From Mortierella sp. BCC40632 (taxonomy: Eukaryota > Mortierellomycota > Mortierellomycetes > Mortierellales > Mortierellaceae): a stretch of DNA of 64,000 nt. The notes below the pieces were generated by a model. That model did not search any database. It was not told the origin of the DNA and saw only the letters and a list, made by a program, of their open reading frames with translations. The DNA is taken from positions 1,723,501 through 1,787,500 of the forward strand of contig WAEK01000007.1 of the NCBI GenBank assembly GCA_011634665.1. Direction: 5' to 3'. Every line of letters begins with the position of its first letter. The stretch's first letter is position 1. Positions 1-10,987 of this stretch are shown here, in pieces. A program made the translations under genes and the position numbers.

Positions 1-2626
1 GCCATCATACCCTCCAAACACAAACAATCGTGAGTCATAAAGCAAGGACCCATGGTATCCACGTCCTGCAGGTGGAAGCCCAAAAATCCGTCTCGTCTCC
101 CATGACCATGTCACCAAATTCAACATGTACACTTCACTTGAGTATCGACTTCCATCATGACCTCCCATCACAAAGAGATAGGATCCGACCTGGGTCGATG
201 TATGAGAGAGTCGTGGTATAGGTCGGTTGATGTCGACTCGAGCCCACTCCATTGTTTCTAAGCATGGCGAAAGAAAATAATAATAATAATAATAATAATA
301 TATAAACCATCAAGAGTTCGGTAAAATTATTAGGACGACTGATCTAGTAATTGTCTGAGTCTCCCACCCCTCATCTTCTCACCTTCTCACCTTCTCTCTT
401 TCTCTTTTTTTTTTTTTTTTTTCCAAAAAGAAAAAAAAGGACAGTAAAGGGTACTTACCAAGGTCAAGAACATGTACATCTGAGAAACATTCGAGACCAT
501 CACTACCTCCATAGATGATCCATTGTGAATTGATCAGATTACTGGTATGGTATCCTCGCGAAATTGGGATCTCACCCGTCGTAGTGATCTCAGTCCAGGT
601 CATATCCTTCAAGTTGAGTCGATACAGATCATTCAGGGCCTGGATACCATCACCTCCTCCAAAGACGTATAGACAATTTTGGTAATAACAACTCGTATGA
701 GCTCGGCGTCGACAAGGCTTCTTTCCAGCTGTCGGCGGGTTTGTCCATGTTAATGTGTCTATCCAGTAAAATTGAGAAGTGGGGGTATAAGTATCTATTC
801 ATAATAGTAAAAAAGAAAAAGAAAAAAAGACGATACAAAAGTACTCACCAGTATCCAGCATATAGAGTTCGTTAAAGTAATGTGGTCCATCACCTCCACC
901 AAAGACAAAGAGTCGCTTATTGTCAACAAGTGTTGACGAATGAGCTCGGCATGGAGGTGGAATCGAACCAAACGTCTTGGGCTGTGTCCAGTACATTGTG
1001 TCTACACCCAGTCCACGAGAGCAATCAAGAAATCGATCATCCCCCCTTCCTCAGTGTTAATTTGATCCGCATTGTTTCCATGTCATTCTTCTTTTCCACA
1101 AACTCACACCAAGACCAAAAGAAAAATAAAGGGTGTATGTGGAGGGGGGATAAAACTAAGTGCTTACCGGCATCAAAGATGTAAAGGTTATTATAACAGC
1201 TATTCGAGTCACAACCACCAAAGACATACACAGACTCTCCGACGAGATTCACGGTTTGAGCTCTCAGGTCTTTGGGTGGAAACTGTCCATGCACCTTGGC
1301 GCGTGTCCAATGCATGCCTGGGGTTGGCGCAGGGGCCACAACATTGCTCGGTCTTTGAGCCCCAACACCGATCCTAGCACCATTTGCGCCATTGCTTCCT
1401 TCCTTGGAGGCATCATTCTTGGACCTTCGTTTCTTGTGCTGCTGTTGCTGTTGTTGCTGTTGTTGCGGCTGTTGTTGTTGTGATTGAGATTGGGATTCGG
1501 TGTCGGCTCTGTTGTCGGCTCTGTTGTCGGCTCTGGTACCATTCGTTTGTGAAGCATTGTTCTCGTTGCTGTTGCTGTTGCTGTTGCTGCCTCCCCTGGA
1601 CTCTACAGATCTTGAAGAAGTTGGTCTCGACATTGACCGAGTTTGCTCTGTCGAAGTCTGACTCGTTCCTGATGTAGGAGGCAACGTCGTTGACGATGAG
1701 GAACTTGGGATTGTTCCACGCTCCCTTTGACTTGGACGAGTCGATTCACTACCAGAGACATTACTTCCATTCCAAGCAGAGCCAATGTTCCTTGCAGATC
1801 GAACAGATGATACGGGCGGAGGACGGGTGGCATTGCCTCCTGCGTCCTCTTTCCTTTCCGTGCCAGTGGTTGAATTGGTAAGATTGGCCAAGGTAGGGAT
1901 ACCCCTGGTGATGCTGCTTTGTTGATTTGGGTGACCAGTCTTCATGGACAAGAAACTGGTGTTTCCCGAGAAACTGGTATCTCTTCCATTCGCTAGGTCT
2001 CCTTCCTGTCCTTGATCGAGTTCTGTCTTGTCCTGGTAGTAGCCTTGACTGACAGCATTGTTCAGGATACTGTTGCTAATAATATGCATGGGTTGAGAAG
2101 ACATTAACATGGCTGCTGAATCCCGTCCCTGTGAAGGTGGACCACCCGTAACAGGACTCGCGGCCGTACTGGTATTGCTAGTGGTGCTAGTCATGCTCAA
2201 CAGACTCGTGTTCTGAAGGATATTGCTACTACTGGTATTTGCCTGACCGTGATGATTGTTAAAATTATAATTGCTACTCTGCGTGCTGCTGATACTGGTT
2301 ATACTGGTATCGGCAGCAGAGGCAGAACCAGGGACAGACGAAGGGAATGGAACAAAATGAACCGTCGTCGGTGGAGAAGCCGGGGCTGATGCTTGACGGG
2401 GTGGGATTGCCGGAGGAGTTGGCAAGGAATCCCGTTCGCGTTCGCGTTGAGAAGAAGAGGTGAGCGAAGAGGTTCTAGTCGCGAACTGACTCGAAGTTGG
2501 ACTGGTGGGAGGCAGTCTTTGTCTGCAATTAAAAAAAAAAAAGTGAAGAAACAACCAGTTAGAGAAAGGGAAAGACAGAGAGAGAGAGAGAGAAAAGAAA
2601 TAGGAGAGAGAAGAGAGAAAAGAGAG

Positions 2627-2657
<31 letters not shown>

Positions 2658-3000
2658 CGGGTGTGTAGTTTATCCGTCAATAAGGGCGAACCGTGCGTTT
2701 GGCTTTTCCTCGATACCCGCGCCTTTTCCTCCTCTAGTCCAACGGTAGCTTTTCATCCAGGGATTCGCACCGTCATCAGGTTCATTAGAATTCACTGCCA
2801 CATCATTCTCATCTAAACATGATACTCTACCTCTGTTGTTGTTGCTGCAGTTGCAGTTGCAGTTGTAGTGGCTGTGGGTGACCAAAGTGTTGCCGCGACG
2901 GCGACAGGGGTGTGGTGGGACTACTCATTGGAGGTGAGCTGGGGTTGGTGGGGTCATCGTCCATGGTTGAAGTCGTGACCGGCGCAAGCATGAAGTGCAT
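1..3000 (-). CDS. Kelch-repeat beta-propeller protein (3' end outside window)
   Basis: Model: complement of 2831-3000, 1168-2522, 849-1001, 459-758 and 1-257, truncated at the left edge; about 745 residues are visible. Residues 1 to about 450 are disordered and Ser/Thr/Gln/Pro-rich, with a poly-Q tract followed by KKRRSK, possibly a nuclear signal. Five complete kelch blades and the start of a sixth follow, each with the family pattern: a paired-Gly VFGG or YGG strand, then a conserved Tyr and Trp (for example SVYVFGGCDSNSCYNNLYIF). Kelch propellers are protein-interaction scaffolds; proteins such as S. pombe Tea1/Ral2 act in polarity and signalling, but no orthology can be claimed. Three internal introns sit at the same phase-1 position at the end of successive blades. 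All junctions agree in phase. The start at 3000 is the first ATG in an open frame; the Met in MDDDPTN is an alternative. Confidence 0.85.
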
Positions 3001-3718
3001 TCCTTGTCTTGTCACTCCAAAGAAAAGTCCTTCTGTTCACCTCTTTGGCCGTGGTCGCAGTCGTTCCAGTTCAGGGGAAAAGGGGGAGGAGGAGAGAGGA
3101 GTCCTTTTTTTTTTTTTTTTTTTCTGGTCTCGGCAATGGCGCCGTCGGGTAGAGGGAAGAGGTCTGGAGTGAGGGGGGAAGCGTGGATGGGATGTCTTTT
3201 GGAATCAGTCGGAGGCAACGTTGGTTCGAGCGATGATGATGATGAAAATGGATGAGGCTCTACCACACCACACACAGACAACACACACACACACACGCAC
3301 TCAGTTAGGGTTGAGTGCTCTCTCACTCTCTGTGCCTCACTTCTCTTTTTTTTTTTTTTCCCTCTTTCTCGTCACCTCCCAAAGGCTGTCCATTATTATT
3401 TATGATTGCACCCTTGCCTTTGTCCCTTTGTCCTCTCCCTGTTGCTCAATATTTTCTTGCTTGTAAACTATCTCGTTCGTTACACATATCCACCAAATCC
3501 CATTCCCTTTGCGGCTCCTTCCTCTTCCCCCCTCTCTTCCTTCCTTCCTTCTTTCAAAGCCTCTCTCTGTCCTTGACATTGAGACATGCCTTGCATTGGC
3601 TCTTTACTGCCTGCAGTCGTATTCCTGCGCCGTAATTCTCGACGTTGCCAGGTCTGCTCCTCCTCTTCTTCCTCCTTCATCCCCTCCCCCTCCCCCTCCT
3701 CCTTCTCTCCGTTGACGA
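3001..3718. other. Spacer, pyrimidine-rich
   Basis: No convincing gene. It holds a T run near 3105-3123, an (AC)n stretch near 3271-3297, and about 250 bases of C/T-rich sequence (3470-3715) just before the ATG of the remnant at 3719. The C/T block would suit a 5' leader or promoter of that locus. The left part is presumably the upstream region of the kelch gene. Confidence 0.5.
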
Positions 3719-4131
3719 ATGGACATCGAGCAATTGAGCTTCAAATCGGTTAAAAAGTCGCTTCGACACTTGGTATGTATCTGCTCCAATGCCATCTCCA
3801 GTCAAAAAATTGCAGCCACAGCTAGAGCTCGGGTCAGATGGTTTGTTTGTCTGTGTGTTTGTGTGTTATTGTGGGCCTGTAATCAAATGTAAAGGGCCCG
3901 ACCTGCATTAACTCAGTTACCACACGGGCATTCAAGCATTCAAGAGACTCATACTCTTTGGAGCGTACTTTCTGTGTGTGTGTACCTCTCGCCGAGTAGA
4001 CGGTTCCCGTCTCTGCAAATCCCGTGTTTCTCGGGTGCATGGCTCACGAACCATTCTGGAGACACTTTTGGTTGGATGAAAGTGCCTTGGCTCCCACCAC
4101 CGTCCCGAGTAATGAACCCTTTTTTAGATAA
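3719..4131 (+). pseudogene. Short three-exon coding remnant with an in-frame stop, family unknown
   Basis: An ATG at 3719 opens 18 codons (MDIEQLSFKSVKKSLRHL) ending at a GTATGT donor at 3773. An acceptor TTGCAG leads to 3816-3840 (PQLELGSD, phase 1). A second acceptor CTCAG leads to an exon from 3917 in the matching phase (VTTRAFKHSRDSYSLERTF). The same frame runs to TAA at 4129-4131 and contains GCMAHEPFWRHFWLDESALA, but is broken by one TAG at 3997-3999 just after a (TG)n run. The agreement of frame before and after the stop favours a decayed gene. A 24-nt GTGTGT..GTAG segment ending at that TAG would also restore the frame, but that is very short for an intron. I do not recognise the family, and exons further downstream may have been missed. 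Confidence 0.35.
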
Positions 4132-6808
4132 TGTAAATGTACGTAGAGAGAGGAATGAAAAAAGAAAAATTTTCGAGCCTGGGGCCTTCATCCGATAGAC
4201 GTAATTGTACCTCTCAATGAACATGCAGCCCGAACTTTCTTAAGTGGGGGTTCCAACCTATGATATGAAGCGGAGCAAATCCTTTGGTCAAGAGACTTTG
4301 CAGGATGTACGAAAAAAAAAAAAAGGTGTGTGTGATTTACCTTCCCCCTTTCATGCATCATATTGCTACAACACCTTGGTCAACAACGTCGGCAAGAAAT
4401 TCTAGTTTTTTTTTTTTTTTTTTTTTAGCATAATGTGATCCACTGGAGTGGTAGCGAAAGGTCGACGCCCCCGATCACAGACCTTCTCTGTAATAGCTCC
4501 TGGTAGCCCTTTGGTTGTACGTAGCTCTGTTTCCGTAGAGGTGGGAAGAAGAGTACCTGGAAGATGCCCTTTCCTCAAACCATGGTGGAAAAAAAGAGGG
4601 GAGCAAGGAGGAGGGGGGAGGGAGTGGAGGGAGTAAGAGCCGTTCACTTTGAGGGAATAGCTTGGCCTTCTCCATAAAATCCGATTTTCCTCCGCACTTA
4701 CTTACGTATTCGAGGGTTTTCATACTGAACTCATACCGACAAGAACACACGGTGGCGAAGCCTGAAAGAGTTGAGTCTGGCTCATGCTGCCCAGGTCCTA
4801 CGTTTAATGTCTCGCCAGCCTGGCACCTAGGTAGTTAAATCTAGAGTGACCCAATTTGTTCTCAATCCAGTACATCTTTCCATCAAGCTCCACTTAACGT
4901 GACCCTTGAGGCAATCCCGCAGACAAGGGTCAGCTGCCCTCCGACATACTTGCGCACTCGAGAGCCTACTGTCCTTCGTTGATTGCGCCTCTTCCTTCCT
5001 GCATTTCGATTTTTTGATCTTTGCTAACCTTCACTTTCTCGTCATCCCAGACAGCCTTTGATACCGTCTTCTATTTTCTCCATGTTCTCTCATTGACCAA
5101 TCTATCACTTGAACACCCTTCACAGCATTTGATGTACTTCTTTTACATGAATTTTTTTTGTTTGGTTCACAACATACTGGAGGCTCTACTAATCCCACCC
5201 TATCACCGTACACCGACTCTTTCTTCTTTGCCTTGCCTTCATTAAAACAGAACTCCGTGTCAGTTCGCGGGAAATGGGTGGAAAGCAGAGTCAGATAAGG
5301 GTAGCGATCAAAATCTGCACATCTAGGCCCACCAGAGCTGACTCCTTTTTGCTTCGGCCTCTTATGTAGATGGGTTTTGTAATTGGTTCGCAAGGGAAGA
5401 CTGGAGTGAGATGTGTTTGGACAGTCCTTTTTATTCTTTTTTATTTTTCTTCTCACTCACCTATGTTACAGTAGACGACTGACCTGGACCTAATCTTCCA
5501 ACACCGTATCCTTTCAATGTCCAAGGGGAACAAGTAATAATTTCGGAGGAAGCCAACACGGAATCGGCGGATATTGACATGCAAATAATTTGAGTCGAGT
5601 ACAATCGCGAACAAGAGATCGATGCAGTCTTTTTCAAAAAAAAATTGTTGGACGGTAAGCTAGCACTGTATGCTAGGCTCGTAGTTGACACAAACGAAAG
5701 AAAGTAGCAACGCATTATAGGCGAGGGTTTTTTGGGTACGTGAGACAGCACCCTTCTTCGCGCTGCGCCCTCTCGCCACCAACTGCGCTTAATACCTTTC
5801 CTCATTAGGGGTTTTCGGTAATTTCAATTGCCCAGTCGAAAGACTCTCTGACCTATGGCTGTTGAAGGTACCCAAGGGTAGAATGTTACCCCGATTTCAA
5901 GCTATAGACACTAGTGAGGATCTATCTAGGTCTCAAATAAATGATGTTCTCTTTAAGCGCAGCTCGCCAGTCATTATTGGCTAGGGTACGTTTTATACCT
6001 GTTACTGGGGAGACGGTATCTTTTTTTATTTTCGTTCGGCCGAAACCCTTCGTCAGATGGATGAATATAACCGCGTGGAGCAAAGAGAAACAGACTAGTG
6101 GAAGAAAGTGAAGGAAGGGTCTACTCAACTCCCCTTGAAGTTGCAACCCTGCCACTTACTACCATAACTAACATTTGCACTTTGACCCCCTCCCATAAAT
6201 GGCCTTTTCTGTGAGGAGAAAACCAGAGTTGTCAAGCTATGTGTGTGCGCATACAAACACATCCACAATATTTGGGCTATTCACGGGAATAGAATTGCCT
6301 CTCCCCTCCCTCCCTCTCTCCCTCTCTCTCTCTTCTTTTCCGTGAGCAAAAATTACCACCGCCGTTATCGTCATTGACGTCCACTTTTGTTTTTCCCACT
6401 CGCTCTTTGAGGGCTGTTGACCTGTGAGCCATACTAGCATGGCAAGAGAGCCCTTTGGGCGTCGTGGTGATGGACAAATCTCGCGATACCGTCGCGTTGG
6501 GACAGGTCATTTGCTCACCCAAGAAACCAATTCCAGTAACAATCAAAAAAAAAAAAAAAAAAGCTCCCCTTTCCCTTGTTATGTTGGGTTCGTCTTTTGT
6601 TGGAGTTGGATGGTTGATCTGGACCCCTTGGAAAGAGAGAAGGAGTGAAGAAAGGATAATGACAGTTTCTGTTCGGCCCTTTTTTACTGAGACCTACCTA
6701 ACAACCTAGAACAAGCCTCCCTTTTTTTTTCGATACCCATTGGGACGGATTGCCTTCGAACTCAAATGTCGAGCAATATGTACCTTTGCATGTGTTGGGA
6801 TGGAGAAA

Positions 6809-6842
<34 letters not shown>

Positions 6843-8712
6843 CTTATTATTCCGCTTCCTCTTTTCTTCCCCCCCTCCCCTTTCAGTCTTGTGGTTGTAG
6901 ATCTTGGATCTTGTCGAGAGAAAAAAAGAAGAAGAAAGAGAAAAATGAAAACTAGTAAGGGACCAAAAAGAAACAAGCAAAGAGAAAGAGGCGACGGAAG
7001 CCACGTGGAGAAGAAGAATAAGAATAAAAAAAAAAACCCCCCATTTGACCCTTCGGCCCAGGGCTGTAGATCATCCAGAGTCGGGCCTCCATCACGCATA
7101 ATTTGGAACTCAAAAAAAAAAAAAAAAAAGAGTCCCTTTGGACCTGCAGAGCCCTACCAACTAGGAACAACTCTTTTCCAATGAACTACATTATACGCAT
7201 CCTTCTCTCACCCCTTTCTGGGCCAAGGGCCCGTGGTTGACGCATGGACAAGGGTTTATTACTGAGGCACATAGTACAAATGAAGTATTGTATGGGGTAG
7301 ACAAGAGAGAGAAAAAGAGAAAAGAGGGGGAGAGGGTGGGGTGGGTGGGGATTGAGAGAGTTCAAGGGAACAAGAGTGGGCTGAAAAAACGGAAAAAAAA
7401 AAAAAAAAAACAGTGTCATTCGTCAAGGAGGGCTGTTTCGGTGGAGAGATGAGGAAATCTGGGAAAGATCAAAAAGAAATTCGAGGGTAGAGAAACGGTA
7501 CTTGGGACAACAGCCAGAATCTTTTTTTTTCTCTCTCTCAGCCCTTCTTCAATGCCCCCCCCCCCCGATACTATGCACAAAGAGACAGCGTTTCTTCTTT
7601 TTAACCAATGAGGAGGGGGGTGGTGACACTCTTCTTGGCATGGTGACACTATTCTTCAACTCTCTCATCTTGAGTTTCTTTTTTTTTTTATCATTTTCGC
7701 CCTTCTGGTCCTTTGGACTCGTGTTCATCCCGCTCATTCCTGAGGTCACATTTGGAATGTTCCACTGTTTTCGACAAGGCTCGTTCTTGTCCTTTAATTC
7801 TCTCGAGATCGATCTGATGTATAGGCAGAGATATGGGAGGAGGGAGGGGGAGGTCGATTATATTTTTTTTTTTTTTTTGTATTTTCTTTCTTTCAAATCG
7901 CCTCGACTTTAGCAACAGCCCTAGAGAGACAATTAAGAAAACAGCCAATCGTGTTAGAATCAAACGCCAAGGGAACCCGCGGGGTGATAAAAAAAAAAAA
8001 GTCGTCACCCGCATGAATAATAAAACCTGCACAAATGGGGTTCGTGTATGTGTTTCTGGAGGAGGAAGCGAGATTCGGTTTCTGAAAAAAAAAACATCGA
8101 GACATCGAGACAGCAGCACAAGCATGCACCAAGAGCGCTATGAGGTTAGGTTCATTCAGATCCAGAAGTAAGAATGCATAAGCGTCAGTACCTGTATTTG
8201 TAGACGCATAGAGTTGCTCAAATATAATGGTGGACGGAAAAATCGTATTCCTCTTCTTCCACTTTGAGAAGAGTAGGGGTGGTGCTACTGCAGGGGGTTT
8301 GCAGAAATGGGCCTGCGGACTGGGTCGGCACTCATGCTTAGACCCGATGCAAAAGAGAAAGAAAAAAAAAGGGAGAGTGAAGTGATCAAGGGGATAACAC
8401 GGGTCTGAGGCGAGAGGAGGAAAATAGCGCAAAGGAGCGGGAGGGCTGTTCTGGGCCATGCAGCCCCCGACCACTATACTGGTGCCCATCCTGGCGCTCC
8501 TGCGTTCGATAACGATAGTATCTCTCTCTCTCTCCCACTCTTTCCCTTAGCAGGTCAAAATGGCTTTTCTTTTCCTTTTTTTTTCTTTTCCTTTGATGGT
8601 GAGGTTTTTTTTCCTTTTCTTGGCTCTTCATTCCATATTCCCTGGACTCCTAGGTCCACTTCATCACTTCTCTCTTTCTCTCTCTCTTTGCTATTTCTTC
8701 GTGTCCAGAATC
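4132..8712. other. Spacer with homopolymers and isolated exon-like pieces
   Basis: No complete gene could be built. Unique sequence at 4.4-6.5 kb alternates with long T or A runs (about 4405-4427, 6546-6561, 6811-6842, 7114-7130, 7393-7410). An exon-like 56-mer lies on the minus strand at 4706-4761 between a CTTTCAG acceptor and a GTAAGT donor (CSCRYEFSMKTLEY). Short open stretches on both strands look protein-like but conflict with each other, so I call none. From 6.6 to 8.7 kb the sequence is mostly low-complexity. Confidence 0.5.
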
Positions 8713-9572
8713 TAGGAAGCAATACAGTAGCACAGTCGGCAATTGGGCGCATGCTTCCTGTTGGGAACAGCCGGAGGCTCATGCAGGCGTAAGACGAAAC
8801 GCGGTGCCGCTCAAAAAATGGCCAAGTTTGTATCACCCAAGAAGGACTTTTTTTTTTTTTTTTTCGGGGAGAGAGAAAAACAGCTCAGGCTGGAAGGGAA
8901 GATCAATGTTCCTCCGTCAAGGCCGGGCCATAGTGCATCGGCTTTTTTCTTTTTACTTTTTTTTTTCTTTTTTTTCTCCTCGAAGCCCCGACTGGCAGGG
9001 CACCAGAAAAAAAAAAGAAAAAGAAAAAGAAAAAGAAAAAAAGAAAAAGGAAAAGGAAAGGGAGAAGAAGAGGAAGAGGGGGGGGGGAAGATATCAAAGG
9101 AGAGATGATGACGAGTGTATTCACTTACCATCCCATGCACATGTCGTCCTTGCCGCTGTTCTGAGGAGGAGGAGCCTGTTGCTGGATGATCACCGGTTGG
9201 GGAGAGGCTATTGGGTTGGGGTCACCGGAAAGAAAATCACGGAGGTATTAGTCGAAGGGAACTCAAAGGTCGGCTCAGAAGGGCGCCAGAGATGGGATCC
9301 CTTGACCAGCAAACGTTGTTGGTGGAGTCCTGCTAATAGCAGCGCAGACAAGCTAAAAGAAAGAAAGAGAGAGAGAGAGAGAGAGAGAGCAACGGTTGCT
9401 TACGCTGGGGCTGAGCATAGTAGCCGGGCTGGCCGTAACCCTGCTGTGGTGGGGGATATCCAGGCTGGGCGCCGTATGCGGGCTGACCATAGGCGGGCTG
9501 ACCATAAGCGGGTTGTGCTTGTTGTGGGTACTGGGGGGGCTGCGAGGCGTAATATCCCTTGTCCTGCTCCAT
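8713..9572 (-). CDS. Small Tyr/Pro/Gln/Gly-rich protein, CYSTM-like
   Basis: Exon 1 (complement 9404-9572) begins MEQDKGYYASQPPQYPQQ and carries three Q-PAYG repeats, then Gly/Tyr/Pro/Gln-rich sequence. Exon 2 (9129-9207) continues PQPVIIQQQAPPPQ and ends GKDDMCMG. This order, a PQ/GY-rich soluble head followed by K-D-x-x-C-x-G, is that of fungal CYSTM-type stress proteins, whose last 15-20 residues form a Cys-rich membrane-associated module. The Cys-rich end is not clear here. The best phase-compatible last exon (8713-8758, acceptor AACAG) gives WKHAPNCRLCYCIAS and a stop, about 100 residues in all, but it lies behind a 370-base intron and does not match the usual module well. The first two exons are well supported; the 3' end is tentative. 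Confidence 0.6.
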
Positions 9573-9710
9573 TGTGATTTAAGTGGTGAAAGATTAGAGA
9601 TTAGAGGTGAGAGAGAGAGAAAGAGAGAGAATGGAGATGAGAGTGAGGTGGGAGTTGGTGGAGAAGAGATCACGGAATGAAATGTCGATCGTGGAAAAGA
9701 AGAAGAGAGA

Positions 9711-9718
9711 ATATATAA
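9711..9718 (-). promoter_or_regulatory. TATA-like box upstream of the CYSTM-like gene
   Basis: ATATATAA (TTATATAT on the coding strand) lies about 140 bases upstream of the ATG at 9572. A T tract is on its upstream side and C/T-rich leader sequence on its downstream side. TATA boxes are common in stress-regulated fungal genes; activity is inferred. Confidence 0.35.
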
Positions 9719-9730
9719 AAAAAAAAAAAA

Positions 9731-10987
9731 AAAGCGGCGAAAGGGAAAGAGTGGGCCGTTGCCGGTTTTTATGGCTGTTCTGATGCCAAGGCGGACGGAG
9801 ATGGGCCGTCGCGCGTACTGAGACGAGGCACGCGCCTGTGATCTGACGTACGGCAAGAAAGAGAGAGAGAGAGAGAGAGAACATGGGCCATGGACCTAGG
9901 ACGGCAGGTGCCCTCAGTGCTATTAATACCTCTGTAAAGTACTCGACTGTGAATTGTGATCCAAACTTGACTCTGCTGAGCCAAGGGCCTCGATGTGGTC
10001 GATCCTCTTCTCTCTATTCTCCTGTCCGCACGCTCTCTCTCTCTCTCTCTTGTCATCCACACCCTATTTGCCTTTTCCAGCCATCCTCCTGTGAGTTGGC
10101 TATGGTGCATCCTCCTCCTTGCCCTGTGCATGATACGCTCCGCTAGGAGAATAATCTCTCATACACTTCCAGACTTTTGGAGGAGTAAAAAAAAAAGTAA
10201 ATAGATAAAATAATAAAAGGAAAAGAAAAGGCCTTCTCTCAGACCAGACAAACAAACAGACAGCCCACCACGCCACGCCACGGATAGCAGGAATAGTACA
10301 TACACGGGCAGATATCAAAGAGTCCAGAGAAAAGCGGATCACTTAACCCGCCGTCCGGATGAACCGCTGACTCTCTTCCTAGTCTTAAAAATCCTATTGA
10401 GCAGATCTTTTTTTACGGCTGAATTCTTTTCTCTAGGACTCAAGGAAGTGTCGAGTCACCCTTGTGCAACATTCATTCACCTGCGTCATGGTGCTTGGTC
10501 CTCTCCTCTACATCGACGTAAGTTGGCATGGGGATAGCTTCTTCCTACCAATGCCAATAGACTCTGCCCAAAGTCCCCAATCAGGATCCAATCCTATGCA
10601 TAGTAGCCAGATCGGCCATGTCCTGGTTGGGAAACAGGCACGGAAAGAGTAGGGGAACAGGGCGAAGAGGTGTGCGAGACTAGAATCCTTTTGTAAGCCG
10701 GAAGGGCGTTATTGATCCCTGACCAATAGGGTCGTCTGTTGACATGGATAGAGACTCTTCCCTGTTTCTATGACTCGTTCTCAGAGACAAGTTACTTAAC
10801 GCAGTCTCCATGTCTGTGCCTGCGCATCATTCATTCATTGGACCAATCTCTTCTTCTTCTTCTTCTTCACACACACACACACACACGCTCTCTCTTTTTC
10901 TCTTTCTTTCTTTCTCTCTCTTTCTTTCTCTGTTCATCGCATATACATCTCATACCACACATCCTCCTCTCCTCCCTCTCTTCCCCA
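9731..10987. other. Divergent intergenic region between the CYSTM-like and UPF0324 genes
   Basis: No gene is seen. It holds (GA)n near 9860-9880, (CT)n near 10031-10051, and (TTC)n, (AC)n and C/T-rich sequence at 10850-10985. The last runs up to the UPF0324 start codon and is probably its leader. Confidence 0.5.

Noticed and set aside
5031..6155. Minus-strand open frames that look partly protein-like
   Set aside because: Neighbouring pieces do not join in phase, and plus-strand frames over the same bases look equally plausible. Unique sequence here tends to look coding by eye.
9129..9184. Acceptor CATCCAG at 9182-9184 for exon 2 of the CYSTM-like gene
   Set aside because: It puts exon 2 out of frame and destroys GKDDMCMG. 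The upstream AATAG acceptor (exon from 9207) keeps the frame and adds PQPVIIQQQ.
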